Source of the DNA: an uncultured Croceitalea sp.
GTDB lineage: Bacteria > Bacteroidota > Bacteroidia > Flavobacteriales > Flavobacteriaceae
Length of the DNA: 64,000 bases
Assembly: GCA_947494805.1 (NCBI GenBank)
Contig: CANLWK010000002.1
Span: 186,001-250,000 of the forward strand
Direction: 5' to 3'
The notes beneath the pieces were generated by a model. That model did no database searches. It was not told where the DNA came from and saw only the letters and a program-made list of their open reading frames with translations. Every line of letters begins with the position of its first letter. Position 1 is the first letter of the stretch. Made by a program: the position numbers and the translations under genes. Below, in pieces: positions 35,269-45,100 of this stretch.

Positions 35269-37671
35269 ATTGCGTAACGGCTTCCCTGTTTTCAACATAT
35301 GCTGTATACGTTCCAACGTTTTACGCTCGGTACACAATGATAAGAATGCCTCTCGTTCGATGTCAAGCAGATATTGTTCTGATACCATAGTCGGTTCGGA
35401 CAAATCACCCCCCGCCATAACATAAGCTAGCTTGTTGGCAATCTTCTTATCGTGTTCACTGATGTATCTGCTCGCTTCCATAGAATCTGTTCCTACCAAG
35501 AACATACCCAAGGCTTGTTTACCAAGAACTTTGACATCTTTTCGTTGGGGAGGTCTGGTGTAACCCGCTTCGGCCATTAGTTTTGCATGGGCCTTGGCAG
35601 TCGCGATTTGACGGTCTTTATTGACCACCACAATATCTTTTCCTTTCTGCAGGATACCCAAGTCATACGCCTCATAGGCCGATGTAGAGACTTTGGCCAT
35701 GCCGATGGTCAAGAAGTATTCTTGCAAAATATTCAGTTCAACATCACCTTTTCTGAAGGAGTCCGAGGCACGAAGTGCAAACTCTTTAGAGCCGCCGCCA
35801 CCAGGAATCACACCTACTCCAAATTCTACCAGGCCTATATAGGTTTCTGCCGCAGCAACTACTTTGTCAGCGTGCAATGACAGTTCACAACCACCACCAA
35901 GGGTCATACCGTGTGGCGCCGAGATTGTGGGAATAGAGGAGTAACGCATGCGCATTACAGTGTCTTGAAACATTTTAATGGCCATGTTCAACTCATCATA
36001 CTCTTGCTCTACGGCCATCATAAAGATCATGCCGATGTTGGCGCCAACAGAGAAATTTGCTGCTTGGTTACCGACCACAAGACCTTGAAAGTCTTTCTCA
36101 GCCAAATCAATGGCTTTATTGAGGCCAGCAATAACATCGCCACCAATGGTATTCATTTTTGATTGGAACTCACAGTTCAATATACCATCGCCCAAATCTT
36201 CAACAACAACGCCGCTATTTTTGAAAACCTCTTTCGACTTTCTGATATTATCCAAAATGATGAAGGCATCTTGACCGGGAATTTTCACCATTTCTTTTTT
36301 CGGGATGTCATAGAAATAGGTTGCCCCGTCTTTTACAGAATAGAAGGAGCTAATACCAGCTGCTTTCATATCGGCAACCCAAGAGGCGGCCTCTTGGTTT
36401 TCGGCCGCGATGAATTCTAATCCTTTATCCAATCCCACGGCATCCCAAATTTGGAAGGGTCCGTGTTCCCAGCCAAATCCGGCTTTCATCGCATCATCTA
36501 TTTTGTAAAGTTCATCCGTGATTTCAGGAATACGGTGTGATACATAAGCGAACAATTGTCCAAAGCTTTTTCTGTAAAACTCACCTGCTTTATCCTTTCC
36601 ACCGGTTAAAACCGAAAAGCGGTCAATAACGTTATCGATGGACTTGGTCAATTCTAAAGTGGCAAACTTGGCACTTTTCTTGGAGCGATAGTCCATAGTA
36701 TCCAAATCCAAGGTCAGTATCTCACTTTTACCTTTATCACCTTTTACTTTTTTATAAAAGCCCTGCCCTGTTTTGCTGCCCAACCATTTGTTCTCCATCA
36801 TGGTTTTGATAAAGTCTGGTAAGGCGAAGAGTTCATGGCGCTCATCTTTTGGACAATTCTCAGAAATACCGTTGGCCACGTGTACGAGCGTATCCAGCCC
36901 AACAACATCAACGGTTCTAAAAGTGGCCGACTTCGGACGCCCAATTACGGGGCCGGTCAATTTATCAACCGCCTCAACGGTCATGTCCAATTCTTTTACG
37001 GCGTGGAACAGGCTCTGAATACTGAAAATACCGATACGGTTGCCAATGAACGCTGGTGTATCTTTGGCAACAACTGATGTTTTGCCCAAAAATTGCTCAC
37101 CATAGCCATTCAAAAACTCTAACACAGAAGCATCTGTTTTTGGTCCAGGAATGATTTCAAAAAGCTTTAGATAACGCGCAGGATTGAAAAAGTGCGTACC
37201 GCAGAAGTGTTTCTGAAAATCATCACCTCGGCCTTCGCTCATAAACTTAATGGGAATACCTGAGGTGTTTGAAGTGATTAAAGTACCTGGTTTACGATAT
37301 TTCTCAAGATTTTCGAATACGACCTTTTTGATATCCAATCGTTCGACGACCACCTCTATAATCCAATCAACTTCACCTACTTTGGCGATATCATCTTCTA
37401 AATTGCCCGTTGTAATTCTATTGGCGAATTTTTGATGGTAGATTGGTGATGGTTTTGACTTGAGGGCCGCGGTCAAAGAATCATTGACCAAACGGTTGCG
37501 AACCAGCTTATCTTCAAGGGTAAGTCCTTTCGTCTTTTCTTTGTCATTCAACTCCCTTGGAACAATATCCAATAGTAGAACTTCGACCCCGATATTGGCA
37601 AAGTGGCAAGCAATACCACTACCCATGATACCCGAACCGATTACTGCAACTTTATTGATATGTCGCTTCAT
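35266..37671 (-). CDS. 3-hydroxyacyl-CoA dehydrogenase / enoyl-CoA hydratase fusion
   Basis: The 801-residue protein has an N-terminal 3-hydroxyacyl-CoA dehydrogenase (NAD loop VAVIGSGIMGSGIACHFAN at about 7-25; STSGIP; GTHFFNPARY) and a C-terminal crotonase-type hydratase (VVGNQAANFSVGAN; PHGMTLGGGCELSLH). This order, dehydrogenase first, is the FadN type of Bacillus, opposite to the E. coli FadB/FadJ order. It catalyses hydration and oxidation in beta-oxidation. It starts 15 bp after the marR stop and opens the enzyme part of the operon. Confidence 0.93.
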   Translation of the reverse strand: MKRHINKVAVIGSGIMGSGIACHFANIGVEVLLLDIVPRELNDKEKTKGLTLEDKLVRNRLVNDSLTAALKSKPSPIYHQKFANRITTGNLEDDIAKVGEVDWIIEVVVERLDIKKVVFENLEKYRKPGTLITSNTSGIPIKFMSEGRGDDFQKHFCGTHFFNPARYLKLFEIIPGPKTDASVLEFLNGYGEQFLGKTSVVAKDTPAFIGNRIGIFSIQSLFHAVKELDMTVEAVDKLTGPVIGRPKSATFRTVDVVGLDTLVHVANGISENCPKDERHELFALPDFIKTMMENKWLGSKTGQGFYKKVKGDKGKSEILTLDLDTMDYRSKKSAKFATLELTKSIDNVIDRFSVLTGGKDKAGEFYRKSFGQLFAYVSHRIPEITDELYKIDDAMKAGFGWEHGPFQIWDAVGLDKGLEFIAAENQEAASWVADMKAAGISSFYSVKDGATYFYDIPKKEMVKIPGQDAFIILDNIRKSKEVFKNSGVVVEDLGDGILNCEFQSKMNTIGGDVIAGLNKAIDLAEKDFQGLVVGNQAANFSVGANIGMIFMMAVEQEYDELNMAIKMFQDTVMRMRYSSIPTISAPHGMTLGGGCELSLHADKVVAAAETYIGLVEFGVGVIPGGGGSKEFALRASDSFRKGDVELNILQEYFLTIGMAKVSTSAYEAYDLGILQKGKDIVVVNKDRQIATAKAHAKLMAEAGYTRPPQRKDVKVLGKQALGMFLVGTDSMEASRYISEHDKKIANKLAYVMAGGDLSEPTMVSEQYLLDIEREAFLSLCTERKTLERIQHMLKTGKPLRN

Positions 37672-37686
37672 GTAGTAAGAAATGAA

Positions 37687-38133
37687 TTAATTAGTTGTTT
37701 TAATGTATATGCTTTTATCAAGAATCAGTTTGTTGATAACATCGATGGTCTTGAAAAAACCGTCGAGATCATCTTGCTCAAGATGTTCTTTGACAACGTC
37801 ATTGAACCTAAGCACCACCTCTTTTGAATCTTTTCTTTTTTCAAGGCCCAATGCCGTCAAATGGATTAAGACACCGCGACCATCATTAGGGTTGGGTCTT
37901 CTTTGAATGTAACCTCTTTCTTCAATATTCTTAAGAATGCGTGACAAACTTGTGCCTTCCATTCCCATTTTAGGTCCCAAGGCCGTGCTTGGTGTACCTT
38001 TTTTAGGATCTATGCTCAACAAGGTAAAACCGATGGCCATGGTGAGCCCGTAGTTCTTTGCTTCTTCGTTGTACAATTTTGTAACAGCTTGCCATGTGGC
38101 GCGCAGCGCATAATCAATGGTTAAATCTTGCAT
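37687..38133 (-). CDS. MarR-family transcriptional regulator
   Basis: The 148-residue protein has the MarR winged helix: LTMAIGFTLLSIDPK, then the recognition region GMEGTSLSRILKNIEERGYIQ and the wing NPNDGRGVLIHLTALG. It is the first gene of the fad operon and is probably its repressor, released by acyl-CoA or fatty acid as in other fad-linked MarR/TetR regulators. Its promoter contains a perfect 26-bp palindrome covering the expected -33 region, which argues for autoregulation. Confidence 0.9.
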   Translation of the reverse strand: MQDLTIDYALRATWQAVTKLYNEEAKNYGLTMAIGFTLLSIDPKKGTPSTALGPKMGMEGTSLSRILKNIEERGYIQRRPNPNDGRGVLIHLTALGLEKRKDSKEVVLRFNDVVKEHLEQDDLDGFFKTIDVINKLILDKSIYIKTTN

Positions 38134-38152
38134 GGAACAAAAAATTCGAATT

Positions 38153-38160
38153 CAAATATA
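38153..38160 (-). promoter_or_regulatory. -7 box (TATATTTG) of the marR-fad operon
   Basis: The minus strand reads TATATTTG, an exact match to the Bacteroidetes TAnnTTTG -7 element, 20 bp before the marR ATG. The palindrome upstream covers where the -33 element would be. Confidence 0.65.
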
Positions 38161-38165
38161 CGAAT

Positions 38166-38191
38166 AATTTATTATGCATGCATAATAAATT
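38166..38191. promoter_or_regulatory. 26-bp perfect palindrome, probable MarR operator
   Basis: The two 13-base arms aatttattatgca/tgcataataaatt form an uninterrupted perfect palindrome with core ATGCAT. It lies 5 bp upstream of the -7 box and 33 bp before the marR start, so a bound dimer would block RNA polymerase. A related partial arm, gtgcatgcgtac, is nearby at about 38200. Confidence 0.7.
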
Positions 38192-38374
38192 TATAGAAGT
38201 GCATGCGTACGTAGCAGAAGGTTAGTAAACTAAAATTGCTTTGGGCAGTATCTCTTTTAAATGCCATCCATTGCTGTAAGGGGGTATGAACAAAACACGT
38301 CTATGCACCGGTAATTGCTGACACAAAAGAAATCAGCGTGCTATAGATCTATTGCGTACTTGTTGAAAATTGTA

Positions 38375-40144
38375 TTAACGGCCGTAGATGTTCTCGTAAA
38401 GGTCTATGTACTTTTCTTTAATAATCTTGCGACGTAATTTTAAAGTAGGTGTCATATGACCGTCATCAATGCTCCATACATCTGGGGTGAGCCTAAACTG
38501 TTTTACTTTTTCCCATTTGGCAAAATCTTCATTGGCGATATCCACTTCTTCTTGCATGCGGGCCAAAACCTGTTCGTTGATGACAATATCTGAGTTCTCA
38601 CTAAGTGTAATCTCATGACGTTCTGCCCAAGCATATAAAAACTCAAAATTGGGCTGAATAAGGGCAGCAGGCATTTTTTCACCTTCACCAACCACCATGA
38701 TTTGTTCAATGAATCGCGATTGTTTGAATCTATTTTCCAATAGTTGTGGTGCCACATACTTACCACCAGAAGTTTTGAACATCTCTTTTTTGCGGTCAGT
38801 AATCTGTAAAAAGCCATCAGCATCTATCTCACCAATATCACCTGTATGAAAATAGTCACCGGACATAACTTGATCGGTTTTTTCTGGATCTTTGTAATAC
38901 CCTTTCATGATATTGGGTCCCTTGCAAAGAATTTCACCATCTTCAGCGATTTTAACTTCAACACCGTCCATGATTCTGCCGACCTTACCAATTTTCCATC
39001 CGCTGTTGGCGATTTCACTCACCGAGATTCCCGGTGAGGTTTCAGTAAGTCCATAGCATTCCATGATAGGCATATCGGCCGCACCAAATATATGTCCCAA
39101 TCGAGGCTGTAAAGCTGCACTACCGGAAGCCATAAACTTTAAATTACCTCCCAAAGCTTCCTTCCATTTGCTAAAAATGAGTTTTCTAGCTATACCCAAT
39201 TGTTTTTCGTACCACCAGCCATTTTTTCCATAAGGTTCAAATTTGAAGCCGAGTTCCACTGCCCAAAAGAAGAGTTTCTTTTTGATGCCCGTTAGTGCAG
39301 TTCCTTTGGCGATAATGGCATCATATACTTTCTCTACAAGTCTCGGTACTACCGTCATAAAAGCCGGATGCACCTCCTTAATATTATCACTGATCTTGTC
39401 CATTGCTTCGGCGAAATGGATTTCAAGGCAATTGTGCTGTGCCACGTAAGAAAAAGTACGTTCAAAAATATGGCACAAGGGTAAAAAGCTCAATACGGCC
39501 TGCCCATGGTCTAAATTTATTCTTTTGACCGCAGAAAGCACATTGGAAACAATATTGTTGTGTGTCAACATTACACCTTTGGGTCTACCTGTGGTACCTG
39601 AGGTATAAATTAAAGTTGCAAGATCATGAGGTTGAACGGCCGATTTTCGTTGTTCCAGTTCGTCTTGGTTGGCATCGTCCTTTCCTTTTTCGAGTACTTC
39701 GGACCAATGGTTACAATTGTCCAATTGTTCAAAAGAATAGACATCTTTCAACTTTTTCAACTTACCACTAATGGCCAAGACTTTTTGGAGCACATCATTG
39801 TCAGAAACAAAGCAATAGGTTGCTTCAGAGTGATTCAACACATATTCATAATCTTCTTCTGATATGGTAGGGTAGATGGGCACGTTTTGCGCACCAGTCT
39901 GCAAGATACCAATATCACAAATACACCATTCCGTTCTATTTGACGTAGAAATAAGTGCAATTTTATCGTTGGGTTTGACCCCCATACGTAAAAGGCCTCG
40001 GCTCAACGCATTTGCCCTATCTATAAATTCTTGGGTAGAAGTCGCCTTCCATTCCCCATTGTATTTGGTTACCAGTGCCTTTTCTAATGGAAATTTCTCC
40101 AGTTGGTGATAAGGAAAATCAAAGAGTCTAGTTACCGTTTGCAT
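38375..40144 (-). CDS. long-chain fatty acid-CoA ligase (AMP-forming)
   Basis: The 589-residue protein is an adenylate-forming ligase with the P-loop-like motif LIYTSGTTGRPKGVMLTH at about residues 184-201, the FFHTGD-like YFHTGDIG motif, and ITDRKKEMFKTSGGKYV at the hinge. The long-chain branch is indicated by the CHIFERTFSYV region and length. It activates fatty acids for the adjacent beta-oxidation operon. It is transcribed in the same direction but separated from marR by 241 bp, and I see no copy of the palindrome before it, so control may differ. Confidence 0.92.
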   Translation of the reverse strand: MQTVTRLFDFPYHQLEKFPLEKALVTKYNGEWKATSTQEFIDRANALSRGLLRMGVKPNDKIALISTSNRTEWCICDIGILQTGAQNVPIYPTISEEDYEYVLNHSEATYCFVSDNDVLQKVLAISGKLKKLKDVYSFEQLDNCNHWSEVLEKGKDDANQDELEQRKSAVQPHDLATLIYTSGTTGRPKGVMLTHNNIVSNVLSAVKRINLDHGQAVLSFLPLCHIFERTFSYVAQHNCLEIHFAEAMDKISDNIKEVHPAFMTVVPRLVEKVYDAIIAKGTALTGIKKKLFFWAVELGFKFEPYGKNGWWYEKQLGIARKLIFSKWKEALGGNLKFMASGSAALQPRLGHIFGAADMPIMECYGLTETSPGISVSEIANSGWKIGKVGRIMDGVEVKIAEDGEILCKGPNIMKGYYKDPEKTDQVMSGDYFHTGDIGEIDADGFLQITDRKKEMFKTSGGKYVAPQLLENRFKQSRFIEQIMVVGEGEKMPAALIQPNFEFLYAWAERHEITLSENSDIVINEQVLARMQEEVDIANEDFAKWEKVKQFRLTPDVWSIDDGHMTPTLKLRRKIIKEKYIDLYENIYGR

Positions 40145-40409
40145 ATTAAGTTTCTATTTGGTAATTGCAAAATAGGCAAAGGAAGCCGGATTTTAAAATG
40201 GAACTGCTAAAATTGTTTGTTAATATTTGAGAATACCTAAACAAAATTTGATGGCTATTACTGTGGTATCTGCTTCATCTTGAACTGGTTTCGAGCGGGC
40301 AAAACGCAAGCTAGTCAAACTTGTTACTACTAAAAAATATTTTGAACGTTTTGGAAGTCTTGTAACAATACTGGTATTGGTTCGTCAAAAACGAACAAAT
40401 CAAAAAACC

Positions 40410-41066
40410 ATGCGTTCACAAAGAATAGGTGGCATAGCTGCCATCATCGAAGCCCTTATTTATGTTGTTTTGTTTGTCTATTACGGTGCGATATTGGTTT
40501 ATCCTGTAGCAGATGCCAGTGCAGTCGTAGAACTTGGTTTTCTATCAGACAATCTGTTTACCTTATCTGTATTGAACATTTTGGGCTATGTGGTCTTCGG
40601 TATCGTCTTGGCCGTTTTGGTAACTGCCCTTCATGAGCGATTGCAAATGGTCGCACCCTTCTTTTCGAAGCTAACCACAGTATTCGGATTGGTTTGGGTG
40701 GTATTGGTCATTGCCAGTGGTATGATTGCGAACATTGGCCTGCAGAGCGTTGTCGAAATTGGAACTCAAGATCCTGAAGGGGCCATGTCTATTTTATCTG
40801 CTGTAAACATTGTGGTGGAAGGACTTGGCGGAGGCAATGAGATTGTTGGTGGTATTTGGGTGTTGTGTTGCAGTATTATCGCCCTGAAGGGAAAGATTTT
40901 TTCAAAAGCCATACATTATCTTGGAGTTGCAGTAGGAATTGAGGGCATACTGACGCTATACCCTTTACCAATTTTTACCGAAATCTTCGGATTGACCCAA
41001 ATCTTATGGTTTATGGCAATCGGAATTGCAATGCTCCGTTACCCTTTGGCTGGGGCAAAAAACTAA
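40410..41066 (+). CDS. DUF4386 membrane protein
   Basis: The 218-residue protein has about six membrane segments and begins with RIGGIAAIIEALIYVVLF, the start typical of DUF4386. The family has no known function. ATG 40410 is preferred over TTG 40377, because family proteins start shortly before the conserved RIGGI segment. The stop codon overlaps that of the convergent GNAT gene by 4 bases. Confidence 0.75.
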   Translation: MRSQRIGGIAAIIEALIYVVLFVYYGAILVYPVADASAVVELGFLSDNLFTLSVLNILGYVVFGIVLAVLVTALHERLQMVAPFFSKLTTVFGLVWVVLVIASGMIANIGLQSVVEIGTQDPEGAMSILSAVNIVVEGLGGGNEIVGGIWVLCCSIIALKGKIFSKAIHYLGVAVGIEGILTLYPLPIFTEIFGLTQILWFMAIGIAMLRYPLAGAKN

Positions 41067-41515
41067 AAGTGGAGTTTCATTCCCTCATGGGAAGCCACAA
41101 ACCCCAACTTTTGGTAGAACTTTAGAGCGTTCGGCCGCTTTTTATCGGTGGTCAATTGCAAAACATGAGCACCTTTTTCTTTGGCCCTGGTGATGGCCCA
41201 TTCAAACAGCTGTTGTCCGATACCTTTACCCCGAAAAGCTTCATGCACACGAACGGCCTCAATCTGCGCGCGTATGCCACCTTGGTAAGTGAGGTATTGT
41301 ATAAAGCTTAGTTGCAAGGTGCCCATAACTATACCATCAGGAGTCTCACAGACCATAAGTTCTTGGTTAGCATCTGAGTTGATGGCTTCAAATGCTGCGA
41401 AATACGTTTCGGGAAGGGGATCTCTATAGTCTTCACGGAGCTTGCCCAGCTCGTCATTGGCAATCATGGCAACGATGGCGGGAATGTCTGCCTTTTTTGC
41501 TTTTCGGATGACCAA
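41063..41515 (-). CDS. GNAT N-acetyltransferase
   Basis: The 150-residue protein is a compact GNAT: IRKAKKADIPAIVAMI at the start, IEAVRVHEAFRGKGIGQQLF (the acetyl-CoA pyrophosphate loop motif RGKGIG) and ALKFYQKLGFVA at the end. The acceptor is unknown. Translation probably starts at TTG 41515, since no ATG precedes the conserved N-terminus. It is the last gene of the purL-DinB-GNAT run, 5 bp after the DinB stop. Confidence 0.85.
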   Translation of the reverse strand: MVIRKAKKADIPAIVAMIANDELGKLREDYRDPLPETYFAAFEAINSDANQELMVCETPDGIVMGTLQLSFIQYLTYQGGIRAQIEAVRVHEAFRGKGIGQQLFEWAITRAKEKGAHVLQLTTDKKRPNALKFYQKLGFVASHEGMKLHF

Positions 41516-41520
41516 TGCAA

Positions 41521-42174
41521 TCAGCTTATTCTTGATTTGATAAACTTGAACTGCCCGTTGTGGTTTGATTCATGTTCGCATACATGAAACCACTTGCAGT
41601 AATTGTTGGTCGGGCCCCATGGAAAATCTTTGTCAACGGACAACAACCACTCGTCATCTCGTTTGGCAAATTCAGCTAAAGTGAAGGCTCTGACCTTTTC
41701 CAATTCCTCTAAATAATAGTCTAAAGGATTTCCTTTAATGGTAGTTCGCGCCGCCTTACCTAGGCCCATAGCAATGCTGTATTTTTCATCATCTTCTTTG
41801 GGCCAATCTCCCCAGGTTTTGTTCTCAAAAGTGTGTATTTGATAGAACCGTTCAGTAGCTGCTAGGTGCATTAGCATGGCTCCAATGCTGTTCGCGTTTT
41901 CATCCACTAAAAAATCCAGGTCCGCCATGCTCATGCCTTTGACAGGGGATAGCATGACCATTCGCATCCAGGTCATCATAGAGACCAACGTGCCGAGCTG
42001 TGGCGTATATCCGTCTTTTGGTCCAACGATATTGATATCGCTGTCTTGTGTATAATAGGGCAATGGCTGAAGGTGTGTTGAGGCGAACATACTTGTGGTT
42101 CCCAGGGCTCCAGCAGCAACCAACGAAGAAGTTTTTATAAACGACCGTCGGTTCAGTTTTTCTTGTTGATTCAT
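41521..42174 (-). CDS. Tat-exported DinB-family protein
   Basis: The 217-residue protein has a twin-arginine signal (NRRSFIKTSSLVAAGALG) and a DinB/YfiT-like four-helix bundle whose metal-binding histidines appear in MLMHLAATERFYQ and in HVCEHESNHNGQ. DinB-like proteins include thiol-dependent transferases; a Tat signal would put this one, folded with its metal, in the periplasm. ATG 42174 is chosen because it starts the Tat signal; the frame remains open upstream into purL. It lies 11 bp after the purL stop. Confidence 0.8.
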   Translation of the reverse strand: MNQQEKLNRRSFIKTSSLVAAGALGTTSMFASTHLQPLPYYTQDSDINIVGPKDGYTPQLGTLVSMMTWMRMVMLSPVKGMSMADLDFLVDENANSIGAMLMHLAATERFYQIHTFENKTWGDWPKEDDEKYSIAMGLGKAARTTIKGNPLDYYLEELEKVRAFTLAEFAKRDDEWLLSVDKDFPWGPTNNYCKWFHVCEHESNHNGQFKFIKSRIS

Positions 42175-42185
42175 TTTCAAGGTGT

Positions 42186-45100
42186 TTAGCCCTGAATGTA
42201 CGAATTCTTTTCTACCCACTCCCGAGCATTGATAAAAGCCTGTATCCATGGTGAAACAATATCATCTTGGCGGTCTTTTGGATAATGTGCCCAGTTCCAT
42301 GGAAAAATGGAACGCTCTATATGCGGCATGGTTACCAAATGGCGCCCAGTACTATCGCACAGCATAGCCGTATTGAAATCACTACCATTCGGATTGGCAG
42401 GGTAGCCTTTGTAACCATATTTAGCGACGATGTCGTATTGGTCTTCAGTATTTGGTAAACTGAACTTACCTTCTCCGTGCGATATCCAGACCCCTAAAGT
42501 GCTACCCTCCAAAGATGATAGCATTACAGAATTATTTTTTTGGATTTTCACGGAAGTAAAATTACTCTCGTGCTTGCCAGAATCGTTGTATGTCATTCTG
42601 CCGTGGGTCTCATGATCAGGATTGATAAGATTCAATTCCATAAACAACTGGCATCCATTGCAGATACCCACTGATAGCGTATCAGGGCGCGCAAAAAAGT
42701 CTTTGATGACCTTGTTCGCTCGTTCGTTGTATCTGATGGCTCCGGCCCATCCCTTGGCACTGCCCAGTACGTCTGAATTTGAGAATCCGCCAACAGCACC
42801 TAAAAACTGTACATCTTGCAAGGTTTCTCGGCCCGAGATCAGGTCGGTCATATGCACGTCTTTTACATCAAAACCGGCCAAGTACATCGCATTCGCCATT
42901 TCGCGTTCAGAATTGCTTCCTTTTTCCCGTAGGATGGCCGCTTTTGGTTTTTTGGTGGGACTCTGTTTCGCTACATTACTGAATGCGGCACTTGTTAGGA
43001 AGGCATACTTTAAAGGCTGCTCTTTATAATTGTCATACCGGTCTTTGGCCAAACCGTTTGCGGTCTGTTTGTCATCCAATAAATAGGAAGTCTTGTACCA
43101 CGTATCCCGCAGGGAAGTAACATTCAGTCCGATTTCGACACCGTTGTTTTCAAGTTGTAGCTCAGGCTGTTCGATAACAGTTCCAATGTTGTACAGTGCT
43201 ACACCAGCGTTTTGTAGAGCAGTAGCCACAGTTTCGTCTTTGATTTGAACGACCACTCCACTATTTTCCGAGAAGAGGACTTTGATCACATCGGGTTCGC
43301 CCAATGCAGATAAATCAATGTTGGCACCGAGATTGTTATCGGCAAAACAGAGTTCCAACAAGGTGGTAATAAGTCCACCCGAACCAATATCGTGTCCTGC
43401 TATGATTCCGCCTTGGCGAATGACCTCTTGCAGTGCATTAAAAGCAGTTTTAAAATAGGCTGCATCTGTCACCGTTGGGGCTTTGTCACCAATGGTATTT
43501 AAGATTTGGGCGAACGAAGAACCGCCAAGTTTAAAGCTATCTTGAGATAGGTTGACATAGTAAATAGCGCCCCCATCTTTTTGTAAAATAGGTTCAACGA
43601 CTTTGGTAATATCATTGCAGTTGGCCGCTGCGGAAATCACTACCGTACCCGGTGCAATAACCTCGGCATCTTTGTACTTCTGTTTCATGGAAAGGCTATC
43701 CTTACCCGTGGGGACATTGATTCCCAAGGCAATAGAGAATTCAGAAACGGCCTTCACGGCTTCGTACAAACGTGCATCTTCACCCTTGTTTTTACAGGGC
43801 CACATCCAGTTGGCAGAAAGGGAGACAGATTGCAATCCATCTTTTAGGGGTGCCCAAACAATATTGGTCAACGCCTCGGCAATGCTGTTTCGACTGCCTG
43901 CTGATGGATCTATCAATCCAGAGATGGGAGAGTGGCCAATACTGGTCGCGATGCCCTCTTTTCCTTTAAAGTCCAATGCCATCACCCCGCAATTGTTCAA
44001 GGGCAATTGTAGCGGACCTGCACATTGCTGCTTGGCCACACGGCCGCCCACACAACGGTCCACTTTGTTGGTCAGCCAGTCTTTGCAAGCCACGGCTTCT
44101 AATTGTAACAACTGCTCCAAATACTCGTGAAAATGTTCTAAGCTGTACTCAGGTGTTGCATAATTGGCTGTGATTTTATTGTCATTCATGATGGTCTTTG
44201 GCGAACTGCCGAACATATCAGAAAGTTCCAAATCCATCGGCTTATCACCTTTGGTGGCCGACTCAAAAGTAAAACGTTGGTCACCTGTCACATCGCCCAC
44301 TTCATACATAGGTGAGCGTTCACGTTCTGCAATACGTTGTAATAGGGCTTTATCCTCATTTCCAATGACGAGACCCATACGTTCTTGGCTTTCGTTACCG
44401 ATAAGCTCTTTGGCCGATAAGGTTGGATCGCCCACGGGCAGTTTGTCCAAATCAATTTTCCCACCAGTTTCTTCAACCAGTTCAGAGAGACAGTTGAGGT
44501 GTCCGCCCGCCCCGTGATCGTGAATGGAAACAATGGCATTCTCATGGCTTTCTACCATACCTCGAATGGCATTGGCAGCACGTTTTTGCATTTCAGGATT
44601 GGAACGTTGTACGGCGTTCAGCTCAATGGCCGATTCAAACTCGCCCGTATCAGCGCTAGATACCGCCGCACCCCCCATACCAATGCGGTAATTATCACCC
44701 CCTAAAATCACGATTTTATCGCCTTTTTGTGGAGTGTCCTTTAAAGCCTGTTCTATCTTACCGTAGCCAATGCCCCCTGCCTGCATAATGACTTTATCAT
44801 AACCTAACCGGACTGTCAGGTCGAGCGGAGTAGAGACCTTTTTGTCACCTTGAATGTTTGACCCTTCGACTGGGCTCAGGGTGACATTCTCAGTATGTTC
44901 AAAAGTAAGTACGGAACCAGCAATCAAGGGTTGGCCAAATTTGTTGCCAAAGTCAGAAGCACCGTTTGAGGCTTTGATCAAGATGTCCATAGGGGTTTGG
45001 TACAACCATGGCCGTTCGGGAAAAGCCTTTTCCCAATTGCGATTCTCCTCTAGGCGAGAGTAAGACGTCATATAGACCGCAGTACCCGCCAAGGGCAAGG

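Noticed and set aside
38200-38374. Second operator upstream of marR for the acyl-CoA ligase
   Set aside because: Only a partial gtgcatgcgtac arm is present and it lies downstream of the ligase gene, so it cannot be assigned to the ligase promoter.
42174-42249. Longer start of the DinB protein overlapping purL
   Set aside because: The Tat signal starts cleanly at ATG 42174, so the extension into purL is only an open frame.
43603-44130. 175-codon frame opposite purL and similar long frames opposite other genes
   Set aside because: These are antisense shadows of well-conserved coding regions with no motifs of their own.
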